The notes beneath the pieces were generated by a model. The model worked only from the letters and a program-made list of their open reading frames with translations. It was not told the DNA's origin and did not search any database. This document shows, piece after piece, positions 8,303 to 14,275 of a DNA stretch of 14,275 bases. Source of the stretch: Melampsora larici-populina 98AG31 (lineage: Eukaryota > Basidiomycota > Pucciniomycetes > Pucciniales > Melampsoraceae); the NCBI RefSeq assembly GCF_000204055.1, contig NW_006768786.1, positions 116,474 to 130,748 on the forward strand, read 5' to 3'. The position numbers and the translations under genes are program-made. Position 1 is the stretch's first letter. Each line of letters opens with the position of its first letter.

Positions 8303-8827
8303 ATGAACTCCACTGCCAAACACCACGTCACCAATTGCCACCGGATGATCTGTACAGCAGATAAAACACCAAAGTAAGTCGTCCCGCCATCCAACATCAC
8401 CATCATTGACATGGTTTCACTCACAGGATGGACAATTCGAGAGACACTTCCAACATTGAGGATTCGTTCTCCATCAATGACACTCGCAACGGTGACAGTT
8501 CGTGTGCAGGAGAGGCTCACCACGGGAATGTGAGCCATTCCAAATATTCTGTTACACATATATTGACACATCGAATGACAGCACAAACCACCCACGAACA
8601 CCCTCTCCGATTCGTTACCAGACGTCGCCACTCAACCGGCACTCAACTCATCTCCTGACCCTCGCGACAACGCCGACAATAGCAGTGCTAGTTCTGGCGC
8701 CACCATCAGCGCATTGTCTATCCCTCAGCAGTCCCCCCACGAGAAACATGTCACAGTCGCCGACACTGTCATTTCAGTGGAACACCAGAAAAGGGGACAA
8801 CCCCACGCTCATGTAGTTTTTAACTGA
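8303..8827 (+). CDS. Candidate small three-exon Helitron gene ending in an HUH-like motif
   Basis: Exons 8303-8373, 8427-8529 and 8582-8827 (71+103+246 nt) join into 139 codons plus stop. The introns are 53 nt (GTAAGT...CACAG) and 52 nt (GTGAGC...GACAG), each with a TTGAC branch-like site. The second removes an in-frame TGA. The product is polar and probably largely disordered (Asn/Ser/Asp/Pro-rich), then ends EHQKRGQPHAHVVFN. The element's own Rep has EHQKRSLPHIHLVL at its HUH metal-binding motif, so the C-terminus looks Rep-derived but lacks the catalytic tyrosines. It runs opposite to the other Helitron genes and converges on the gene ending at 8957. The frame is open upstream to about 8150 without an ATG, so the start is uncertain. 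No family recognised. A 128-codon antisense frame (8245-8631) is the competing reading. Confidence 0.45.
8374..8426 (+). other. Predicted intron 1 of the small plus-strand gene (53 nt)
   Basis: Consensus donor GTAAGT, branch-like CATTGAC, acceptor TTTCACTCACAG. Splicing (phase 2) joins frames that otherwise end at a TAA immediately after the donor. Confidence 0.45.
8530..8581 (+). other. Predicted intron 2 of the small plus-strand gene (52 nt)
   Basis: Donor GTGAGC, branch-like ATATTGAC, acceptor GACAG. Phase 0. It joins the frame of exon 2 to the HUH-like frame of exon 3, which is otherwise closed by TGA at 8576-8578. Confidence 0.42.
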
Positions 8828-8956
8828 TTGTATATAGCCATCTTATTGCATTAATACTACAAATGTTAAGCTTCCTCACGCCGTTGACAAGCAGTGTAAT
8901 GATATTGAATTTTCCCGCCATGATAACCCCCCCACACGCAATGCGGACTATTGCTC

Positions 8957-9898
8957 TCAGCCCAAGACCGGGTGGTTGTTTGTACCGCTGTGCCTTGAAA
9001 CCAACAAAGTGTCCGTGATCTATAATAGCGTCAGTTTACGAGAACGACTTAGCCACGTAGGGTACATTAACTCACGGCAATCAACCATTTGGTCAGGTCA
9101 CGCTCGTCGTTCTTCAGGTATCCCTCCAATGAAACGATATTACCCAATCCCAATACCTCGAAGCCAGTCTCTCCAACGACTGACCTGTCCGCCACGTACA
9201 CTGTCTCGAATTCCACGAATTCCAGCTCCTGCGCAGACACAAACCGTCAGTGCTGAAGAACTCTGATGCAGAGGATTACCTACCAGTGGGTCCCATTCCC
9301 GGTGCATAACCGTGATCATAAGTTCCATTTCGTCTGTTAGGATATTGCACCGCAATTTCCTATGCACGACCTGCCCGCGACCGTGCACTGAAATTACATT
9401 CTCCACTGTTGCAGGTATCCACGAAGAATGACACAACTGCACCACCGACTTGATCCTCGGAAGTAATACGACATCCTTGGGACTGGTGCCTGGTAGCATC
9501 TCACCGTCCAAATGGCAAAACGCCCCATGCTCCAAAGCCGTTATTGATTTCGGCCAACCTATTAACACATTCACCAGCCAATGACGCCCTAATCCCGTCG
9601 CCACTGTGGAGTGATAAAAGTTACGTATTGGATTTGCATTGGTATGCTCAACCAACTACGACCAATTGTTAGTATTATTCGGTGCTAATGTAGGCAATGA
9701 ACCTACCATTGATCCTATCTTGAACAGGCCGCTATAATGTAATGGTAATCTAGTGTAACATTGCATCGTAGTTTCTGTGTCGCTTTGGGTGGTGTTTAGC
9801 TTCAGCATTGTTGTTGTAAATCTGCGCTCTCTCTCATTCAACGATGCCTCAACCAGGATTATATAGTCTCTTTTTAGGCATGGGAAACAGCCATTCAT
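8957..9898 (-). CDS. Helitron accessory gene, four exons, unknown function
   Basis: Exons on the minus strand are 9898-9707, 9655-9284, 9228-9076 and 9019-8957 (192, 372, 153 and 63 nt, every one a multiple of three), giving 259 aa. The introns are 51, 55 and 56 nt with donors GTAGGT, GTAGGT and GTGAGT and acceptors TCGTAG, GCGCAG and TTATAG. Intron 1 contains a perfect TACTAAC branch site, and the others have CTGAC. Unspliced, the frame is closed by stops in introns 1 and 3. The protein has no family I recognise. Its C-terminal half alternates hydrophobic and polar residues in strand-like fashion around REWDPL, VEFETVYVADRS and GLGNIVSLEGYLKND. A compact beta domain, possibly OB-fold-like as in Helitron RPA cargo, is speculation. 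The ATG at 9898 is the first in frame; an upstream exon is possible because the frame stays open to about 9945. Confidence 0.62.
9020..9075 (-). other. Predicted intron 3 of the accessory gene (56 nt)
   Basis: Donor GTGAGT, branch-like AAACTGAC, acceptor TATTATAG. Phase 0. Without splicing the frame stops at the TAA right after the donor. Confidence 0.58.
9229..9283 (-). other. Predicted intron 2 of the accessory gene (55 nt)
   Basis: Donor GTAGGT, branch-like CACTGAC, acceptor TCTGCGCAG. Phase 0. It switches between two frames that each look protein-like on only one side of the intron. Confidence 0.6.
9656..9706 (-). other. Predicted intron 1 of the accessory gene (51 nt)
   Basis: Donor GTAGGT, perfect branch site TACTAAC, acceptor TCGTAG. 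Phase 0. This is the best-formed intron in the window. Confidence 0.65.
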
Positions 9899-10025
9899 CG
9901 CACATGGAACCAGCACCAGACTATTTTGCAATGCACCCGCCAGACTCTATGGCCGGTTCAGCCCTGGCTTAATAATATGGCCACATGAGGACCGACGTAC
10001 CTACCAACCAGGCAAGGCCATCACG

Positions 10026-10032
10026 ATTTATA
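10026..10032 (-). promoter_or_regulatory. TATA box, possible promoter of the accessory gene
   Basis: The minus strand reads CCTATAAATCG, with TATAAAT at 10032-10026. It sits about 130 nt upstream of the accessory gene ATG and 100 nt downstream of the Rep/helicase stop. Spacing is compatible with an independent transcript. Motif and position only. Confidence 0.35.
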
Positions 10033-10132
10033 GGAGAGTGCTCTCGCCCACTGACGCGGCCGGTCTTGTTAGTGCCATCAACATAATGAATTACAACGTT
10101 CATAAACACTAGCTACAATAACAGCAGACAAA

Positions 10133-13100
10133 CTACTCGGCAATGAAACTTTTGTGTACGATGTTAGGAGTCGCAGGCAGGTTTTCTGCCACTGCTATGC
10201 ACACCTTCAATTTCGTCGCGTCAGTGCAACGGGACAGTGCAACATATAACTGACCATGCGAAAAGATCGGTTCCGGTAATAGAACCAAGACATTTTCCAA
10301 ACTCTGCCCTTGAGCCTTATTTATCGTTATGCAGAAGGACAGAGTGACAGGGAATTGGTATCGATAGAACGGCACAGGGAAATTCTCGTCACCTTCATGT
10401 CGTAGCTTGACTCTTGGAAGCATCAGCATTTCGCCTGTGTGCGCTCCTGAACTAATTCTACACCGCAGTACGCCTATCCCGCACTTCGTGACTATCAGGC
10501 GGGTGCCATTGCATAAACCGCTGGCGAGATTGAGATTACGCAATAGCATTATCGGTGTTCCCACCTTCAGATTCACCTCGTGTGCCGGAAAAGAAGGCAG
10601 GTCATGAGCATTCAAGATTTCTGCAGTGACTTGCTCTCCGTATGTGTCGTCCACTTCGTCAATCAAAACGTACTGAAACTCGTCGCCTGCTGATCGGTCC
10701 AGTATCGCTTGATTGACCTCCCGCACAGTCCTATTCAGTGGTGTCAATACACACCGTTCTGAGTAATACTTGGCCAAATTCAGCCAGTTCTCCGCCGTGA
10801 CCAACGCTGGGCCGGCTTCGAAGTGCTCCATGATAACACCCAGCTTGAACCTCGTAGCGACAGGAACAGTGGCCACATTGCATCTTTCTATGTCAACATA
10901 TTTTTGGTCTTCCGTCTGCAACTCCCCATTCCCGAGCTGTAATAACCATCGGCCATACTCTATGTTCGCCTGTCGTACGACGTCAATCTGTCCATCTATA
11001 TACCAAAGGCGCATGTTAGTCACCAGGTGGAATTTCTCGATGCTATTCCAAAGCGTCGAGCGCTTCAGCGATGCACTAGCCTGTTGCTCCATGTTCGAAT
11101 GCCGCACGATAGGGAGCGTCTGACGGAAATCGCCGGCGAATAATACTAAAATGCCACCGAAAGGTTCGGTATTCCCTCTCAGGTCCCGCAAACTTCGATC
11201 CACGCAGTGAATAACCAATTTATTCTGCATAGCAATTTCATCCCACACGATGAACTGCAGCTCTTCTAGACTTCGCGCGAGTTGTCCTCCACGCACAAAG
11301 TTGCAACTGGATGTACTCTCAGTCTTTAACGGGACTTTGAACGCCGAATGAGCCGTTTGGCCGCCCAACAATAGGATTGCCGCTGTGCCGGACGACGCAA
11401 CGGCTAATGCTTTGTCGCCCGCCGCGCTTGCGTAGTGCAAGCATAAGTTCAAAGTGAAAGTTTTGCCGGTGCCGCCAGGACCGTCGAGATAGAGCATACC
11501 TCCCTGACCGTCCACAAGGTAAGCTTTGACAGCCCCGAACAAACGCCGTTGCTCAGTGTTAAGCTCTCTCTCGGCATTGATGACGTATTGCTGACTGGTC
11601 TCCCTCGTGTGCACGCTTGGGCTACCAACAAATTTTGGGCCCAACGGTCGCAAAGCCTCCATGTCTGGCGTTGGCAACCCACAGTCCTCGAGAGTGATGT
11701 CCATTTCTTGTAGACAAACTGAAAGTCGGTATAGTCCTAGATTTTCTGCCATGGACTGATCGATTTGTAAATCCTGATGTTCCCGCAAAATGGCATGTCG
11801 GCAGTCGTCGGATAGGTCGACCTTATGGGCAATCCACAGTGCCATCGGGTCCGCAGGTGGTGAATGCTTCAACATGAGTGCGAAGAAAGCTCGTAGTTGT
11901 GCGCCCGTCTGCCATCCTGCAGCCTCGACCATCAAGGCTTTATAGTGTTCATCGTTGACAAGTAAACCAAGCCGGTGCGCAGCCTCTCGGTAGGTGCTGC
12001 ATATTACACCATTGACCGTGCGAATTTCCACGAAGCCATGCGGTCCTTTAATATTTGACAATAGGAGCCGGAGGTAAAACCTTTCACCGTGCGCCAGGGA
12101 GGCGAAATAGACCCTGCCAATGGCTCCAGTCTCTCGTGAGCGATTGTCCCAGTGGTGAGTTGTCTTCTGCCAGGTGAAATGTTTCGGCATCTCCAGGTAA
12201 TATAATGACCTTACCGCAATCTTGCCTTCTTCTTTTACATGATTCCACTTGGCCATGTCGAAGAATTCGGTTAGAGTTGTCCTGGCCGCACGACCTGAAT
12301 CCATGTCCTGGGCGAGCTCCAACTCGTCGTCAAAGTACACTTCTTGAGCGCCTGGCAAGTGAAGGGCGAGCCTCGTGACCGCAGGAAAGTTGCCCACGAT
12401 GGGCTGTGCAAACAATCTCCCGCACGCTACAAGCGTTCTTTGTGTTAGTAATTTTCCAATGGCCACACCGAAAAACAATACCTCACCTTCTGGAGCGCTT
12501 ATGTATCGGCCATCTAACATTTGTAGCACTTCGTCTTTAGAAGTGAAAGTCATTGTTGACCAAGTTTGGCCCTTCAATATGTATTTATATAAATACTTGA
12601 TAGCCCGGACGCTCGCTGGTATCTCGACATTGATGTGACATTCATGTCGCAAAAGTAGATAAGGGCTGTACGGGACAACGTCTCGAGTTGTGACGGTACG
12701 GCCCTTGCAAATGCCTGTTCTTGCTGTAGTTGGACGGCGGTACAGTGGATAGCCAGCTTCCGGTATGGTGGTGAATTCCTGATGAGGTCGCGGGTAATCC
12801 AGTTTACAGCGGTCCAGTCGCCAACATGATCTTGACGCAGAACATGGTCCGTGAATCATAAATCTCGTCACAAAGCTGTGAAGTTTCGGGTGAGTCTTGG
12901 GATCGGGCATGTCAGCTGACACTTGCAAGTCGATGTCATCGACCGTTCGGGGAGTCTCTCTCTTTGCCATAATCAGCACAAGGTGAATGTGGGGCAGGCT
13001 TCGTTTCTGATGTTCAATCGCAAAGGTCCATGACACACAGTGGCCGAGGCGCTGTCGCTTTGTGACATCATCAATCAGTGCTGCAGCTTTGAGGTGAAAC

Positions 13101-14275
13101 ACTCGAGTCACGAGGTCTGGCCGATCCTGCGGTGTCTCGCCATATTCTAGGTTGTCCTGAATCTCTGGCCAATCCGAATTGGTCGTCATTGTTATGAAAT
13201 AGCCTGGCATGCCGAATTCATTGACTAACGCCATCGAGTCGTGATACTGCTCAGCCATATACCGAGGTGAGCCGGTGTGTGTCGATGGGAGTATCACAGT
13301 CCTGCTAGGGGCGAGGTCGTGCCGGCCCATTGCTTCCAAGACGCCGTGGTAAATCGCGGCCCGAAGGGTCTTCTGATTGTTGCGTATGAACTCGAGTCGC
13401 CAGTGCTCGACACAAATGTACAAATCGACGCATAGCTCCTGAAAGAGACGGCGGCCGTGCAGCACGGGCGAAAACGTTTTGAGGCGAGGAAACAGCATCC
13501 ACGCGAACCAGGCCATCTGACTGATTTTTCCTGAATTGCAAGTCATGTCAGCGATGTTATTAGTGCAAAGATTACCCGTCACTCACTGTCAGTGAAAGGC
13601 ATTCGGTAATTCCCGTCGTAGCCCTGCTGTCCACGCGGGAAAAATACTACGTAACGTAGGGCCAAATAAGAGGTATTGAGGTCTGAAATTGACTCGAATG
13701 ACCTCATCTTGGTGTATAAGAGGACATCTTGTGAATTCTCGGTGATGCATCCGTCCCCTTCTACGATCATTGCCACTTCGTCCGTTGTTGGTAAGTTATA
13801 AATTCTCTGATCCCGGTTGTCCAGAAGCATAGTCATGAGATTGACAGCGACATTGGGATTGGTCGCGAGTACTTCCCCTGCTTGTTGGAACCTTCTAGCA
13901 AACGGGTTGATGTCATACATGAAAGTTTGAAAGCGTTGCAGGATGTCGAGATTGAGGTTTTTCCCAGAAACTTTTCGGCGTAGGATTGCTTCTTCCTCGT
14001 CACCACCCCCTATCACATAGATCTGACAGTAACCAGGGTCGACCCCATCACTGGCCCGGAGTGAACTAATGTCGTGCGTCAAGTGTCCATTGACTCGAAA
14101 TATATTGACCCCCATTGGACCCATCACAGATCGATCGACCTTGCCCCCTAAAGAAGTAAACGATAGGGCATTGTTGTAAGATCGGATATTTTGCTGGAAT
14201 TCAACCGAGTCTGGTCATTCCGGGCATCAGCGTATGGTTAGGATTGCCGCCGTTTCCCGGAGACATACCTGGGTC
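10133..14275 (-). CDS. Helitron Rep/PIF1 helicase, N-terminus outside the window
   Basis: This is the Helitron transposase. Exons visible on the minus strand are 14275-14269 (partial), 14210-13587 and 13530-10133, about 1340 residues. Order: the N-terminal conserved region with FQQNIRSYNNALSFTSLG (in frame upstream of the GTG at 14127), FRVNGHLTHDISSL and IYNLPTTDEV; the Rep domain with FITMTTNSDWPEI near 13190, the HUH motif PHIHLVL (His codons 12991-12983) and the tyrosine motif IKYLYKYILKG (about 12602-12571); and a Cys-rich zinc-binding stretch between these two motifs. The PIF1-type superfamily 1 helicase follows, with Walker A GPGGTGKT (11482-11459), Walker B VWDE (near 11245), GDFRQTLP, and the C-terminal INKAQGQS and YVALSR. 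Rep nicks and joins DNA for rolling-circle transfer; the helicase unwinds it. All catalytic motifs are intact. The GTG codons at 14127 and 13582 are not starts; the frame continues through introns. Confidence 0.93.
13531..13586 (-). other. Intron in the Rep/helicase gene (56 nt)
   Basis: Donor GTGAGT (13586-13581), branch candidates CACTAATAAC and GCTGACAT, acceptor GCAATTCAG. Phase 1. Splicing removes the TGA at 13581-13579 and joins the N-terminal region directly to KISQMAWFAWMLFPR, the expected continuation in Helitron Rep proteins. The two frames otherwise abut with an apparent frameshift. Confidence 0.78.
14211..14268 (-). other. Intron in the Rep/helicase gene (58 nt)
   Basis: Donor GTATGT (14268-14263), branch candidates CCTAAC and GCTGAT, acceptor GACCAG. 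Phase 1. It removes an in-frame TGA at 14217-14215 and keeps the conserved Phe before QQNIRSYN. A second acceptor at 14196-14194 also keeps the frame but loses that Phe, so it is less likely. Confidence 0.6.

Larger units (their letters stand above)
8116..14275 (-). mobile_element. Autonomous Helitron (3' end and most of the coding region; 5' end outside the window)
   Basis: A Rep/PIF1 fusion gene on the minus strand is the defining gene of Helitrons, which move by rolling-circle replication with an HUH endonuclease and a 5'-3' helicase. The 3' border is set by a hairpin followed by CTAG and then a T, where the gypsy leader resumes. The 5' TC end must lie past 14275. About 2 kb between the helicase stop and the 3' terminus holds two further intron-bearing candidate genes, one on each strand. 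The coding region is open once introns are removed, so the element may be active or recently so. Confidence 0.88.

Noticed and set aside
8245..8631. 128-codon minus-strand frame, and a second minus frame ending near 8245 with protein-like composition
   Set aside because: It overlaps antisense to the plus-strand three-exon model, has no recognised domain and lacks introns that join its parts in phase. Kept only as the competing interpretation of the strand.
8813..9266. Extension of the plus-strand gene through a possible 81-nt intron (8813-8893) into the open frame to 9266
   Set aside because: It would split the HUH-like motif just after PHAH and run antisense through exons 3 and 4 of the better supported minus-strand gene; the intron is longer than the 51-58 nt class.
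12375..12638. Plus-strand ORF opposite the Rep domain, and similar ones at 10407 and 10770
   Set aside because: Antisense shadows of the intact Rep/helicase gene.

Overview
This window is a nest of eukaryotic transposable elements, most likely from a filamentous fungus and probably a basidiomycete. The evidence is a chromodomain Ty3/gypsy retrotransposon, a fungal-type Helitron (rolling-circle transposon), and short spliceosomal introns of 51-58 nt with GT..AG borders and TAAC/TGAC-like branch sites. Genus cannot be read from the sequence. I see no host gene.

Layout. (1) A chromovirus (Ty3/gypsy) lies on the minus strand from the left edge to 8115. It has a partial 3' LTR (1-399), a polypurine tract (400-412), the distal part of pol (RNase H end, integrase, GPY/F, chromodomain; 495-2339), the proximal part of pol (protease, reverse transcriptase, RNase H; 4326-6902), gag (6899-7951) and a piece of untranslated leader (7952-8115). 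Pol lies in the -1 frame relative to gag, and a textbook slippery heptamer, A AAA AAT, sits in the gag zero frame 16 nt before the gag stop. (2) Pol is split inside RNase H by a 1982-bp TG...CA insertion (2344-4325) flanked by a 4-bp direct repeat, ACGG. It looks like a large solo LTR or a non-autonomous LTR element. It contains a diverged 183-bp tandem duplication with splice-site-like borders and a decayed tRNA-like segment. (3) A Helitron, also on the minus strand, occupies 8116 to beyond the right edge. Its 3' end (hairpin plus CTAG, followed by T) lies in the gypsy leader.

The Helitron appears to carry three intron-containing genes. The Rep/PIF1 helicase gene (10133 to beyond 14275) has two introns, and splicing them joins what otherwise look like separate open frames. 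Between its stop and the 3' terminus are two cargo genes that plain ORF scanning misses. One is a four-exon minus-strand gene (8957-9898; 259 aa; all introns phase 0) of unknown function. The other is a convergent three-exon plus-strand gene (8303-8827; 139 aa) whose C-terminus ends in a motif, EHQKRGQPHAH, closely resembling the HUH motif of the element's own Rep (EHQKRSLPHIH). This small antisense HUH-like gene, together with the unrecognised accessory gene, is the best candidate for something undescribed here.

Order of events: the gypsy element landed first. The LTR-type element then entered its pol and the Helitron entered its leader, in an order that cannot be told. Apart from these two breaks the gypsy and Helitron frames are open and keep their catalytic residues, so all the insertions look fairly recent.
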